Of a stretch of DNA of 64,000 nt, positions 16,288 through 25,206 are shown piece after piece (within the stretch, counting starts at the first letter, position 1; every line of letters starts with the position of its first letter). A program made the translations under genes and the position numbers. The stretch spans positions 310,001 through 374,000 of the forward strand of contig NZ_VFMX01000001.1 of NCBI RefSeq assembly GCF_006715285.1, given 5' to 3'. The stretch is from Arthrobacter sp. SLBN-83 (GTDB taxonomy: Bacteria > Actinomycetota > Actinomycetes > Actinomycetales > Micrococcaceae). The notes beneath the pieces were generated by a model, which saw nothing but the letters and a program-made list of their open reading frames with translations, ran no database searches and was not told the DNA's origin.

Positions 16288-16746
16288 ATGACGCCGCCGT
16301 ATCACCCCGCCGCATTCGCGCTGCAGGCCCTGTTCGACCTCGCCAATGAAACCGAGCGGGAAGTGGCCCGCTGCCTGCAGCTGAACCTCACCGACTACCG
16401 CGCCCTCTCGGCGCTGGCCCAGTCCGGTCCGGTCACCGTCGGCACGCTTGCCCAGAAGCTGGGTGCAACTGCTGCCACCACCACCGCCATCGTGAGCCGG
16501 CTGGAAGCGCGCGGCTACGCCGAACGGCTCCGTTCGGAGGAGGACCGGCGGCACGTGCACGTCAACGCCACGCCCGCGGCCACCAAGGACATCATGGGCC
16601 TGATGCGCCCCCTCATGGACGCCACCAACCAGCACATCGAAGCCCTCCCACGCGCCCGGCAGGACGCCGTCGCGGACTTCCTCAATGTCGCGCTGAACCT
16701 CATGCAGGACCACCTGCACTCCCTTTCCGAGAAAGACACCCCTTGA
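16288..16746 (+). CDS. MarR-family transcriptional regulator
   Basis: 152 residues. The winged-helix core reads SGPVTVGTLAQKLGATAATTTAIVSRLEARGYAERLRSEEDRRHVHVNATP: recognition helix about 60-76 and the DxRxxxV wing near 85-95. N- and C-terminal helices form the dimer arm. It is first of a three-gene run with an acyl-CoA ligase and a DUF2177 protein, each overlapping by four bases, and has the palindrome at 16230 upstream. A fatty or aromatic acid, or its CoA ester, is a reasonable ligand given the neighbour. Confidence 0.9.
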   Translation: MTPPYHPAAFALQALFDLANETEREVARCLQLNLTDYRALSALAQSGPVTVGTLAQKLGATAATTTAIVSRLEARGYAERLRSEEDRRHVHVNATPAATKDIMGLMRPLMDATNQHIEALPRARQDAVADFLNVALNLMQDHLHSLSEKDTP

Positions 16747-18611
16747 GAGAGTTCACCTCCGCACCGCTGGCCGACCTTTCCGGACACCGCAACGCCACGG
16801 ACCTGCTGATGCAGCGCTTCCGCACCTCCCCGGACCACATCGCCTTCGAGGTCCGGGCCGATGGGGCTTCCGTCACCGACCCCTGGCGACAGGTGACCGC
16901 CGGGCAGTTCGTGGACGAGGTCCGGGCCCTGGCCAAGGGCCTGATCGCCGCCGGCCTGCAGCCCGGCGACTCGGTGGCCATCATGTCCCCCACTCGCTAC
17001 GAATGGGCGGTGGCGGACATGGCAGCCTGGTTCGCCGCCGCCGTCGTGGTTCCCATCTACGAAACCTCCGCCCAGCCGCAGGTGACCGCCGTCCTTGAAG
17101 ACGCCGCCGCCCGCCTGGCCATCGCCGGCACCGCCGCCCACGCCGCCCTGCTGGAACAGGGATTCGCCGATGCGGGCATGGCGCACCTGGGCGTCTGGAC
17201 CATGGACACCCGACCGGACGCCGACCTGGCAGCCCTGGTCCAGCGCGGCGCGGACGTGCCGGACGGGGACGTGGAGGAACGCCGCCTGCTGCACGACCTC
17301 GACTCCGTGGCCACCATCGTCTACACCTCCGGCACCACCTCGGCCCCGAAGGGTGCCCTGATCACGCACCGCAACTTCGTGGGCCAGATCCTCAACGTGG
17401 GCGCCGCCTACACCAGCGTGGTCCGCGAGGGCGGCAACACCATCATCTTCCTGCCCATGGCACACGTCCTGGCCCGCGGCCTGCAACTGATCTGCCTGGC
17501 CAACGGTATGCGCATCGCCCATCTGTCCGACCCCCGCGACGTGGTGCCCGCTTTGGGTGCGCTGAGGCCCACGTTCCTGGTGGTGGTCCCCCGCGTCCTG
17601 CAGAAAATCCAGGCTTCCGCTGCCGCCGCGGCCGCCCAGAAGAACCTCGGGCGGGTGTGGGGGTTGGCGCAGCGCACGGCCGTGGAGTGGGGCAGGTTCG
17701 CGGAAGCGCACGACGCCGATGCTTCCCTGAGTGCGCCGCTTGAGCTGCATGCGCGGCGGGCCCTGTTCGACCGGCTTTTCTACGCCCGCCTCCGCGCGCT
17801 GGTGGGCGACCGGCTGGACTGCCTGCTCTCCGGAGCGGGGGCGTTGGACGCCGAACTGTCCCTCTTCTTCCGTGGCCTGCACCTGCCGGTCATCGAGGGC
17901 TATGGGCTTACGGAAACCACCGCCCCGCTCACCGGCAACCTTCCCGGCGCCATCCGCTCCGGGTCGGTGGGCGTGCCAATGCCCGGTACCACCGTGCGGA
18001 TCTCGGAGCAGGGCGAGGTGCTGGCCCGCGGCGTGGGCGTCTTCGCCGGCTACCGCCGTGCGCCCGACAACGCCGATGCTTTCGTGGACGGGTTCTTCCG
18101 CACCGGCGACCTGGGCTCCCTGGATCCGGACGGCCGGCTCACGCTCAAGGGCCGGATCAAGGACGTGATCGTCACCGCCGGCGGCAAGACCGTGACCCCC
18201 GCCATCTGGGAAGGCCTGGTGGAGGGCGATCCGCTGGTGGCACACGCCGTCATGGTGGGCGAGGGCAAGCCGTACCTGGGCGGGCTTGTGTTGCTGGATC
18301 CCGAGTCCGTGGCAGCCTGGGCCGAGCGGGAGGGCATCGCCGATCTCGCCGGGCTGCGGATCCCCGACGACGGCAGCGCGGTGCAGATTGAGGACGAGCG
18401 GCTGCTGGGCGTGGTGGGCAAAGTGGTTAGTGCCGCGAACGCCCGGCTGGCCCGGTCGGAGCAGGTACGCAAATTCGTGCTGCTGCTGGCCGATCTCAGC
18501 GAGTCCCACGGCATGGTCACCCCCACCATGAAGCTCAAACGCGCCGTGTTCACGGAGCGCGCCCGCCACTTCGTGGAAAACCTCTACACCGACGCAAGGA
18601 GCAGAGCATGA
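16743..18611 (+). CDS. Long-chain fatty-acid-CoA ligase (AMP-forming)
   Basis: 622 residues. P-loop TIVYTSGTTSAPKGA (about residue 198), EGYGLTETTAP, FFRTGDLGSLDPDGRLTLKGRIKD and the C-terminal catalytic lysine in TPTMKLKR show an ANL-superfamily acyl-CoA synthetase of the FadD15/FACL type (eukaryotic-like long-chain ligases begin alike: ATDLLMQRFRTSPDHIAF). It activates fatty acids with ATP and CoA. TTG at 16743 overlaps the marR stop (TTGA); the N-terminus fits the family from there, and no better start codon is near. A four-base overlap with the next gene supports an operon. Confidence 0.9.
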   Translation: MREFTSAPLADLSGHRNATDLLMQRFRTSPDHIAFEVRADGASVTDPWRQVTAGQFVDEVRALAKGLIAAGLQPGDSVAIMSPTRYEWAVADMAAWFAAAVVVPIYETSAQPQVTAVLEDAAARLAIAGTAAHAALLEQGFADAGMAHLGVWTMDTRPDADLAALVQRGADVPDGDVEERRLLHDLDSVATIVYTSGTTSAPKGALITHRNFVGQILNVGAAYTSVVREGGNTIIFLPMAHVLARGLQLICLANGMRIAHLSDPRDVVPALGALRPTFLVVVPRVLQKIQASAAAAAAQKNLGRVWGLAQRTAVEWGRFAEAHDADASLSAPLELHARRALFDRLFYARLRALVGDRLDCLLSGAGALDAELSLFFRGLHLPVIEGYGLTETTAPLTGNLPGAIRSGSVGVPMPGTTVRISEQGEVLARGVGVFAGYRRAPDNADAFVDGFFRTGDLGSLDPDGRLTLKGRIKDVIVTAGGKTVTPAIWEGLVEGDPLVAHAVMVGEGKPYLGGLVLLDPESVAAWAEREGIADLAGLRIPDDGSAVQIEDERLLGVVGKVVSAANARLARSEQVRKFVLLLADLSESHGMVTPTMKLKRAVFTERARHFVENLYTDARSRA

Positions 18612-19039
18612 ACCCCCGCACCAGGAACTGGCTGACCGCCTACGTTGTCACGGCCCTGATCTTCGCCGTGCTGGACGTCGCGTGGATCCTGCTGGTGGCC
18701 AATCCGCTGTATCGGAGCCAGATCGGCGGGCTGCTGGCGCCCAAGGCCAACCTGCTGGGCGCGGTGCTGTTCTACGCCGTTTTCGTGGCGGGGATGGTGC
18801 ACTACGGCGTCCGGCCAAATGCTGCTGAGGTCCCGCTGCGGCAGCGTGTCACGGGCGCCGCGCTGTTCGGGTTCTTCACCTACGCCACCTGGGCGCTGAC
18901 CGGGTTTGCCGTGCTGAAGGACTTCACCGCGCTGGTGGCCGTGACAGACATCCTCTGGGGTGCCGCGGCCTGCAGCCTGGTCACGTGGGTGACCGCAACG
19001 GTCCTGCGTCGGCGGATTACGAAACCTGCGGCCGCCTGA
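18608..19039 (+). CDS. DUF2177 family membrane protein
   Basis: 143 residues with four helices. TALIFAVLDVAWILLVANPLYRSQIGGLLA and VTGAALFGFFTYATWALTGFAVLKDF, then VTDILWGAAACSLVTW, match DUF2177, with its conserved helix-1 D-x-x-W and the D-x-x-W-G late element. ATG 18608 overlaps the ligase stop. Function unknown; co-occurrence with a DUF1295 protein and fatty-acid activation suggests a lipid-related membrane role. Confidence 0.85.
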   Translation: MNPRTRNWLTAYVVTALIFAVLDVAWILLVANPLYRSQIGGLLAPKANLLGAVLFYAVFVAGMVHYGVRPNAAEVPLRQRVTGAALFGFFTYATWALTGFAVLKDFTALVAVTDILWGAAACSLVTWVTATVLRRRITKPAAA

Positions 19040-19137
19040 ACCGGGGCACCCGCGTCACCCCGGCCATGTTTTACGCGCACTGGCGGCAACGAAACCCCGG
19101 AAACCCGGGGGCCGGCGTCGTCCGTTGGCGCGAAAGC

Positions 19138-19162
19138 GTGCCCGGCGTGACGCCCCGGGCAC
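19138..19162 (+). terminator. Hairpin after the MarR operon
   Basis: GTGCCCGG and CCGGGCAC form an 8-base stem around a 9-base loop, about 100 bases after the DUF2177 stop. Confidence 0.4.
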
Positions 19163-19164
19163 AG

Positions 19165-19240
19165 ACTGGCCCAGTTTTCAGGGCGGTACCGCGGAAACCG
19201 AGCGGTCCCGCGGACGTTAGTCCCTGAAAACTGGGCCAGT
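19165..19240. repeat. Long inverted repeat between convergent operons
   Basis: Two perfect 19-base arms (ACTGGCCCAGTTTTCAGGG and its complement, 19165-19183 and 19222-19240) enclose 38 bases that contain a smaller CCGCGG-based pairing. The site lies between the convergent DUF2177 and OxlT-subunit genes. It may be a bidirectional terminator or a small mobile or repetitive extragenic element. Confidence 0.7.
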
Positions 19241-19266
19241 GTGGCGTGCAAGGAAAGCGAAGCGGG

Positions 19267-19410
19267 CTATCCGAACAGCGCCGCCACCTGCGTCAGCGTC
19301 TGGAAGACTCCGTAGGCCAGCGGGATCCCCACCAGGACCCAGCCCAGGACCAGCCTGCCGGTGGACCGCTTGACGGGCTGGGCGTCGGGGGTGTGTGCAG
19401 TGCTGCTCAT
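19267..19410 (-). CDS. MFS transporter small subunit
   Basis: 47 residues, shorter than most gene finders report. A basic N-terminal segment (PVKRSTGRL) is followed by one helix VLGWVLVGIPLAYGVFQTLT and AALFG. It begins one base after the stop of the OxlT-type MFS gene, so both are on one transcript. Short single-helix partners of this kind accompany OFA-family carriers in actinobacteria and are annotated as MFS small subunits. Probably needed for folding or activity of the large subunit. Confidence 0.75.
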   Translation of the reverse strand: MSSTAHTPDAQPVKRSTGRLVLGWVLVGIPLAYGVFQTLTQVAALFG

Positions 19411-19411
19411 G

Positions 19412-20797
19412 TCAGGCCTCCATGGATGATGTGTGCCGCTCGGGGCGGGATTCGTGGAATCGTGCGTCGACGGGTTTGACCAGCAGGTTGGCGATGAAGC
19501 CGATAACCAGCAGCGCCACCATTGTCAGCAGCGCGGGCTGATAGGACGCGCCGTTCAGCTGGCCCGGCTTGCCCTGCGCATCGAGGATCGAGTTGACGAT
19601 CAGGGGCCCGGCAACGCCCGCGGCGGACCATGCGGTGAGCAGCCGGCCGTGGATGGCGCCCACCTGGAAGGTGCCGAAGAGGTCCCGCAGGTAGGCCGGA
19701 GCTGTAGCGAAGCCGCCGCCGTAGAAGGAGATGATGACGAACGCCAGTGCAACGTACAGGATGGTGGTGGTGGAGCCGGCCAGCGCCAGGATGATGTACA
19801 GCACCGCGCCGACGCCCAGGTACATCATGTAGATCCGCTTGCGGCCGGTGACGTCGGACGTGGCTGACCAGGCGAAGCGGCCTGTCATGTTGCCGATGGA
19901 CAGCAGGCCAACGAAGCCCGCGGCGACGCCGGCGGTGACCAGGGACTTGCCGTCGGACTGGCGGAAGAAGTCCTGGATCATGGGCGCTGCCTGCTCCAAG
20001 ATGCCGATGCCGGCGGTGACGTTGCAGAACAGCGCCACCCACACCAGCCAGAACTGCGGAGTCTTGATGGCGTTCTTCGCTGACACGTTCTCCGTGGTCA
20101 CCAGTTTTGCCGCCTTGACCTTGGCGGGGTCGAACCCGGCGGGCCGCCATCCTGCCGCGGGGACCCGGATGGTGAACGCACCGAAGAGCATGTACACGAG
20201 GTAGACGGCGGCGAGGGTCAGGAAGAGCTTGCCCACGGCATCGCCGCTGGCCACCCAGCCCTGCGCGCCGGAGTTGGGGTCGTACGCCTTGAGCAGGGCC
20301 TGGGATACCGGGCTGGCGATCAGCGCGCCGCCGCCGAAGCCCATGATCGCCATGCCGGTGGCCAGGCCGGGACGGTCCGGGAACCACTTGATCAGCGTGG
20401 ACACCGGCGAGATGTAGCCGATGCCCAGGCCGATGCCGCCCACCACGCCGTAGCCCAGGTACACCAGCCAGAGCTGGCGGGTGAAGATGCCCAGCGAGCC
20501 GATCAGGAAGCCGCCCACCCAGAACATGGCGGCGGTGAACATAGCCTTGCGCGGGCCGTTGGTGTCCACCCAGGTACCCATGATCGCGGCGGAGAGGCCC
20601 AGCATCACGATGGCGATGGAGAAGATCACGCCCACCTCGGTGAGGCTGGCGCCGAAGTGCTTGACCAGCGCGGTCTTGTACACGCTGGTGGCGTAGGCCT
20701 GCCCGATGCACAGGTGGACTGCGAGCGCGGCCGGCGGCACCAGCCAGCGGTTGAAGCCCGGCGGGGCGATGGAGTGGTCACGGTCCAGGAAGCCCAT
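19412..20797 (-). CDS. OFA (oxalate/formate antiporter) family MFS transporter
   Basis: 461 residues and 12 helices. RWLVPPAALAVHLCIGQAYATSVYKTAL, GYGVVGGIGLGIGYISPVSTLIKWFPDRPGLATG and MGFGGGALIASP are OxlT-family hallmarks (the RPGLATG loop replaces the usual MFS loop 2-3 motif). OFA carriers exchange small carboxylates such as oxalate, formate or lactate-like acids. ATG 20797 has AAGGGAA 9 bases before it; an upstream in-frame ATG at 20830 is less likely. The small subunit follows immediately. Confidence 0.87.
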   Translation of the reverse strand: MGFLDRDHSIAPPGFNRWLVPPAALAVHLCIGQAYATSVYKTALVKHFGASLTEVGVIFSIAIVMLGLSAAIMGTWVDTNGPRKAMFTAAMFWVGGFLIGSLGIFTRQLWLVYLGYGVVGGIGLGIGYISPVSTLIKWFPDRPGLATGMAIMGFGGGALIASPVSQALLKAYDPNSGAQGWVASGDAVGKLFLTLAAVYLVYMLFGAFTIRVPAAGWRPAGFDPAKVKAAKLVTTENVSAKNAIKTPQFWLVWVALFCNVTAGIGILEQAAPMIQDFFRQSDGKSLVTAGVAAGFVGLLSIGNMTGRFAWSATSDVTGRKRIYMMYLGVGAVLYIILALAGSTTTILYVALAFVIISFYGGGFATAPAYLRDLFGTFQVGAIHGRLLTAWSAAGVAGPLIVNSILDAQGKPGQLNGASYQPALLTMVALLVIGFIANLLVKPVDARFHESRPERHTSSMEA

Positions 20798-20891
20798 GGT
20801 TTGATTCCCTTTGCTTGTGGAAGACGTCAATGTCTGATCGAGCCAGAGGCCAAAGGCCTTGGTTTAGCCCGGCCCGTTGCCTTCGGCAATC

Positions 20892-20905
20892 ATGATGCAA
20901 ATCAT
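20892..20905. promoter_or_regulatory. Possible operator upstream of the OFA transporter
   Basis: ATGAT-GCAA-ATCAT, an AT-rich interrupted palindrome 95-108 bases before the transporter start. Only its position and symmetry support it. Confidence 0.3.
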
Positions 20906-20970
20906 CAGCAAACGTACTGTTGGCGCGCCGAACGGTGGGTTTTTTGTGCCGAGCGGCGCGCAGGCGGCGG

Positions 20971-21780
20971 TCAGGCCGCCTTGATGGGTGAAGCGCTGCC
21001 GGAGGATGCAGCCTGGCCTTCGCGGGCCAGGAAGGCGGACAGTTCGCCGATGGTGCTCATGAGCGGGGCGGGGAAGACGACGGTGGTGTTCTTGTCCACG
21101 CCGATCTCCACCAGGGACTGCAGGTTTCGAAGCTGCAGTGCCAGCGGGTGGGCCATCATGGTGTCGGAGGCGTCGCCGAGGGCTGTTGCGGCGATCGCTT
21201 CGCCTTCGGCGGCGATGATCTTGGCCCTCTTCTCGCGTTCCGCTTCGGCCTGGCGGGCCATGGCGCGCTTCATGCTTTCGGGCAGCTGGATGTCCTTCAG
21301 TTCCACCAGCGTGACTTCGACGCCCCACTCGACGGTGAGCACGTCGAGGATTTGGCGGATATCGGCGTTGATCCGCGCGGTCTCCGACAGGGTCTGGTCC
21401 AGGGTGTGCTGGCCTACGACTTTCCGCAGCGTGGTCTGGGCGATCTGGTCGATGGCCGCGGCCACGTTCTCGATGGCGATGACCGACTTCACGGCGTCCA
21501 CCACCCGGTAGTACGCCACCGCGGAGACGTCCACGCTGACGTTGTCCTGGGTGATGATGCCCTGGGACTGGATGGGCATGGTGACGATCCGCAGGCTGAC
21601 CAACTGCAGCCGGTCGATCACCGGGATGATCAGCTGCAGGCCTGGCTCCCGCACGCCAACCACCCTGCCGAGCCGGAAGAGCACGCCCTTCTCGAACTGG
21701 CGCACAATCCGCACCGCCATCCTCGCCAGGATGAGCAGCAGGATGACCACGACGATGACAACCAATGTGGTGGGGTCCAT
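20971..21780 (-). CDS. Slipin (stomatin-like SPFH/band 7 protein)
   Basis: 269 residues. One N-terminal membrane helix (TTLVVIVVVILLLILARMAV) then the SPFH domain: VRQFEKGVLFRLGRVVGVREPGLQLIIP, ITQDNVSVDVSAVAYYRVVD, TLDQTLSETARIN and the coiled region ESMKRAMARQAEAEREKRAKIIAAEGE, all closely matching bacterial slipins. These oligomerise in membrane microdomains. No NfeD partner gene is beside it, which is unusual but not rare for short slipins. Confidence 0.92.
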   Translation of the reverse strand: MDPTTLVVIVVVILLLILARMAVRIVRQFEKGVLFRLGRVVGVREPGLQLIIPVIDRLQLVSLRIVTMPIQSQGIITQDNVSVDVSAVAYYRVVDAVKSVIAIENVAAAIDQIAQTTLRKVVGQHTLDQTLSETARINADIRQILDVLTVEWGVEVTLVELKDIQLPESMKRAMARQAEAEREKRAKIIAAEGEAIAATALGDASDTMMAHPLALQLRNLQSLVEIGVDKNTTVVFPAPLMSTIGELSAFLAREGQAASSGSASPIKAA

Positions 21781-21942
21781 CAGGATCCCCTCCTGGATTG
21801 CTGGCGGGACCTGCCGGAACCGGGCCGGCGCCGTGACAGATGTCGCGGCTCCATTCTCCCACCAACCATGAAGGAGGGAGCTTCAAACCTGCTGTAGTTT
21901 GATGCTGGACTCTCACTTACCAACAACCGGGGCAGGGATCGC

Positions 21943-23619
21943 ATGGACGCGGACGTCATCATCATCGGCGGCGGCCTGGCAGGGCTGGTGGCCTGCAACG
22001 AGCTGGTCCGCGCCGGCAAGCGCGTTGCCATCGTGGAGCAGGAAAATGAAGCCAACCTGGGCGGGCAGGCGTTCTGGTCCCTGGGCGGGCTCTTCCTGGT
22101 GGACACCCCCATGCAGCGCCGCCTGGGTGTGAAGGATTCCTTCGAGCTGGCGTGGCAGGACTGGCAGGGATCGGCGCAGTGGGACCGGCTTTCCGGTACG
22201 CATCCCGAGGACGAGTGGGCGCGGCAGTGGGGCCGCGCGTACGTGGAGTTCGCCGCCGGCGAGAAGCGCACGTGGCTGCACCAGCAGGGCATCCGGTTCA
22301 CGCCGCTGGTGGGCTGGGCGGAGCGCGGAGACGGCAGGGCCGGCGGCCACGGCAACTCGGTCCCCCGCTTCCACGTCCCGTGGGGCACCGGCACCGGGGT
22401 GTCCGGGCCGTTCGCGGACAAGGCCCGGGAGGCGGCCTCGGCGGGCAACGTCCGGTTCTTCTTCAGGCACCGGGTGGACGGTTTAACGTACGACGGCGGC
22501 ACGGTCACCGGGGTGCGGGGCTCGGTACTGGCACCTGATGCGTCCCCGCGCGGGGTGTCCTCCAACCGGGATGTCGTTGCCGGGTTCGAACTGCGGGCAC
22601 AGGCGGTGGTGATCGCGTCGGGCGGGATCGGTGGCAACCATGACCAAGTACGGCGCTGGTGGCCCGAACGGCTGGGAACGCCGCCGGCAAAGATGGTCAC
22701 CGGCGTGCCGCAGCACGTGGACGGCCGGATGCTGGACATCGCGGACCAGTCCGGCGTCCGGCTGGTGAACCGGGACCGCATGTGGCACTACACGGAGGGC
22801 ATCCGGAACTGGAACCCCATTTGGCCAAACCACGCCATCCGGATCCTGCCCGGCCCGTCCTCCCTGTGGTTCGATGCGCTGGGCCGGCGGCTCCCCTCCC
22901 CCGGCCTGCCCGGCTATGACACCCTGGGCACCCTGAACCTCCTGCGGACCACCCCGGACATCCAGCAGTACGACCATTCGTGGTTCATCCTCAACCAGCG
23001 CATCATCGAAAAAGAGTTCGCGCTCTCCGGCTCAGAGCAGAACCCGGACATCACCAACCGCGACCTCAAGCTGCTGCTCCGGAGCCGGCTGGGCCGCGGC
23101 GCCGGTGCCCCCATCGAGGCGTTCAAGGAGCACGGCGCGGACTTCGTGGTGGCGGACAACCTGGCAGACCTGGTCTGCGGGATGAACGGGCTGACGGAGG
23201 AGCCGCTGCTGGACTATGCGCAGCTCCGGCGTCAGATCAAAGAGCGAGATGCCGAGGTCCGGAACCCCTACTCCAAGGACGCCCAGGTGGCGGGCATCCG
23301 CAACAGCCGCCGCTTCCTGGGCGACAGGCTCTTCCGGACGGTGAAACCGCACCGGATCCTGGACCCGAAGGCCGGTCCACTCATCGCCGTGCAGCTGCAC
23401 GTTGTCACCAGGAAAACGCTCGGCGGGATCCAGACGAACCTGTCCGGCCAGGCACTGGGACACGACGGCTCCCCCATTCCCGGCCTTTACGCCGCAGGCG
23501 AGGCTGCAGGGTTCGGGGGTGGCGGCGCCCACGGCTACAACGCCCTCGAAGGCACCTTCCTGGGCGGCTGCATCTTCACCGGCCTCACGGTGAGCCGCAG
23601 CCTGGCAGCCGCACTCTGA
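21943..23619 (+). CDS. KsdD-like FAD-dependent dehydrogenase
   Basis: 558 residues. N-terminal dinucleotide motif DVIIIGGGLAGLVACNELVRAGKRVAIVEQE and a C-terminal FAD/substrate motif GLYAAGEAAGFGGGGAHGYNALEGTFLGG, typical of the fumarate reductase/3-ketosteroid dehydrogenase superfamily; KTLGGIQTNLSG lies just before it. Length and the early GQAFWSLGGLF fit the COG3573 'FAD-binding dehydrogenase' group, whose substrate is unsettled. No steroid genes are nearby, so a steroid role should not be assumed. Monocistronic, divergent from the slipin. Confidence 0.88.
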   Translation: MDADVIIIGGGLAGLVACNELVRAGKRVAIVEQENEANLGGQAFWSLGGLFLVDTPMQRRLGVKDSFELAWQDWQGSAQWDRLSGTHPEDEWARQWGRAYVEFAAGEKRTWLHQQGIRFTPLVGWAERGDGRAGGHGNSVPRFHVPWGTGTGVSGPFADKAREAASAGNVRFFFRHRVDGLTYDGGTVTGVRGSVLAPDASPRGVSSNRDVVAGFELRAQAVVIASGGIGGNHDQVRRWWPERLGTPPAKMVTGVPQHVDGRMLDIADQSGVRLVNRDRMWHYTEGIRNWNPIWPNHAIRILPGPSSLWFDALGRRLPSPGLPGYDTLGTLNLLRTTPDIQQYDHSWFILNQRIIEKEFALSGSEQNPDITNRDLKLLLRSRLGRGAGAPIEAFKEHGADFVVADNLADLVCGMNGLTEEPLLDYAQLRRQIKERDAEVRNPYSKDAQVAGIRNSRRFLGDRLFRTVKPHRILDPKAGPLIAVQLHVVTRKTLGGIQTNLSGQALGHDGSPIPGLYAAGEAAGFGGGGAHGYNALEGTFLGGCIFTGLTVSRSLAAAL

Positions 23620-23712
23620 CCCGCCCTGACTGGCATGCCGAGCACCCAAGCCGAACGTCATCGCTCAAGGCCCGCTGCCGCCGTCGTACGCTGCTCCCGA
23701 TGCGGCCTGCCG

Positions 23713-24213
23713 CTAAGGCTGCGCCCGCCGCACCAGCCGGAATTCGGGCAGCGCCTCCCATTCGGGCGGCAGGGTGTTGCGCTTTCCGTCCGGCCGGAAG
23801 CCCAGCTTCCGGTAGAAGGCCAGGGCGCGGGGGTTGTTTTCCAGCACCCAGACGTATGCGGGGCCGGAGCCGACGGCGGCACTCACCAGGGCTGCCCCCA
23901 GCCCCGTCCCGTAGGTGCGCCGGAGCGTGTAAATGGAGTAGAGCTCCACCGCCTCGGGGGCGTCGTCCTCGCGGCCGGGACCGGCATCCGCGTAGCCCAC
24001 CAGCTGGTTGTCGGCGTCGAAGGCGAGGATCCGCGGCTCATCCCTGGCCAGGAAGGCACGCCGCCTCGCCACCCGTTCCGGGATAGTGGCCCTGCGCCGC
24101 TCAAAAAAGTCGGCCGAGAGCAGGTGGGGGTAGCACTCCTCGTGCGCCAGCGTCTGCATGAGCACCACCGCCTCGGCATCCTCCGACGTGGCCTGGCGAA
24201 GTCGAAAGTCCAT
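23713..24213 (-). CDS. GNAT-family N-acetyltransferase
   Basis: 166 residues. FRLRQATSEDAEAVVLMQTLAHEE opens the fold, VELYSIYTLRRTYGTGLGAALVSAAV is the acetyl-CoA-binding motif A (R-x-x-G-x-G variant), and AYVWVLENNPRALAFYRKLGFRPDG is motif B. It acetylates an amine of unknown identity. Divergent from the channel gene at 24275. Confidence 0.88.
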   Translation of the reverse strand: MDFRLRQATSEDAEAVVLMQTLAHEECYPHLLSADFFERRRATIPERVARRRAFLARDEPRILAFDADNQLVGYADAGPGREDDAPEAVELYSIYTLRRTYGTGLGAALVSAAVGSGPAYVWVLENNPRALAFYRKLGFRPDGKRNTLPPEWEALPEFRLVRRAQP

Positions 24214-24274
24214 GACGCCAGCCTAGCCAGCGGACCGGCGTCCGGCGTGCCATCCCCCGCACTTAAGATGAGGC

Positions 24275-25165
24275 ATGGACTTCGAAGGCGTGCTTTTCAC
24301 AGCGGTGGGCGCAGCGCTGATCCTGTTGATGATCGCCGACGTCTTCCTGACGCTGCTGTACCCGCATGGCTCGGGTCCGGTGGGCCGGACCATTATGCGG
24401 GTGTTCTGGCGGGTCTCGAGGAAAGTCCGGGGCGGGGCCTCCTCCGTGGCCGCGCCGCTGGCCATGGCTGCCGTCATCGCCGCATGGGCTGCCCTGGCTG
24501 CCGTCGGCTGGGCGTTGCTGTACCTTCCGCACCTGCCGGGCGGCTTCTCCTACTCCGCGGACATCCCCCAGCAGGCCGACTTTGCCGAAGCACTCTACAT
24601 TTCGCTGGTGGCCCTCTCCACCGCGGGCTTCGGCGAAATCGTGGCCGTCCACCCGGTCCTTCGGCTGGTGATGGCGTTCCAGGCTGTTGCCGGTTTTGGC
24701 CTGCTGACCGCAACGGTTTCCTGGATCCTGCAGACCTACCCGGCGCTGAGCAGGCGCCGCGCCCTTGCCCATCAGCTGAACCTGTTCCGCGAAGCGGCCG
24801 GGCCGTCCGGCATCGCCTCGCTGGAGGCCCGGCACGCGGCGGGCCTGCTGGAATCCATGGCGGAAAACGTGGCCTCCGTGAGCATCGACCTTCTCTCCTT
24901 CAATGAGACCTACTACTTCCACGAGGTGGAGCAACGGGGCTCCCTGCCGGCCACCCTTGCCTACGCGCACCAGCTGGCGTCGGAAGCCCAGGGCAGCGAC
25001 AACGCCGAGCTTCGCTTCGCCGGCAGGATGCTCTACGCGGCCTTGGATGACCTGGCCGAGGTACTGCGCGGGAAGTTCGGCCACGAGGGAAGCACCTCCT
25101 CCGATGTCTTCGACCACTACGAGCTCCACCACCGGCACCGGCAGCCGCCGGAGCGGCGAAAGTAA
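24275..25165 (+). CDS. Ion-channel (Ion_trans_2-like) membrane protein
   Basis: 296 residues. Helices at about 8-28, 60-85 (APLAMAAVIAAWAALAAVGWALLYL), then a pore-like loop LYISLVALSTAGFGEIVAV and helix LVMAFQAVAGFGLLTATVSWIL. The arrangement is that of two-TM K+ channels, but the filter reads STAGFGEI instead of TVGYGD, so selectivity is doubtful. The C-terminal 150 residues are helical and cytoplasmic (QLNLFREAAG ... HELHHRHRQ). It may be a K+ or non-selective channel. Confidence 0.78.
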   Translation: MDFEGVLFTAVGAALILLMIADVFLTLLYPHGSGPVGRTIMRVFWRVSRKVRGGASSVAAPLAMAAVIAAWAALAAVGWALLYLPHLPGGFSYSADIPQQADFAEALYISLVALSTAGFGEIVAVHPVLRLVMAFQAVAGFGLLTATVSWILQTYPALSRRRALAHQLNLFREAAGPSGIASLEARHAAGLLESMAENVASVSIDLLSFNETYYFHEVEQRGSLPATLAYAHQLASEAQGSDNAELRFAGRMLYAALDDLAEVLRGKFGHEGSTSSDVFDHYELHHRHRQPPERRK

Positions 25166-25206
25166 GGTGCAGTTCTTGGCCCTGGCCCGCTTGCTAGGGT
25201 CTGCGT

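Noticed and set aside
16515..18569. 684-codon open frame opposite the acyl-CoA ligase
   Set aside because: It is the mirror frame of a well-supported gene, with no family signature.
21943..23619. Ketosteroid dehydrogenase (KstD) assignment
   Set aside because: The flavoprotein resembles the superfamily but lies far from any steroid degradation genes, so only the broad call is kept.
23635..24906. Open frame on the plus strand running through the GNAT region
   Set aside because: Opposite to a clear GNAT gene and in the wrong frame of the channel gene.
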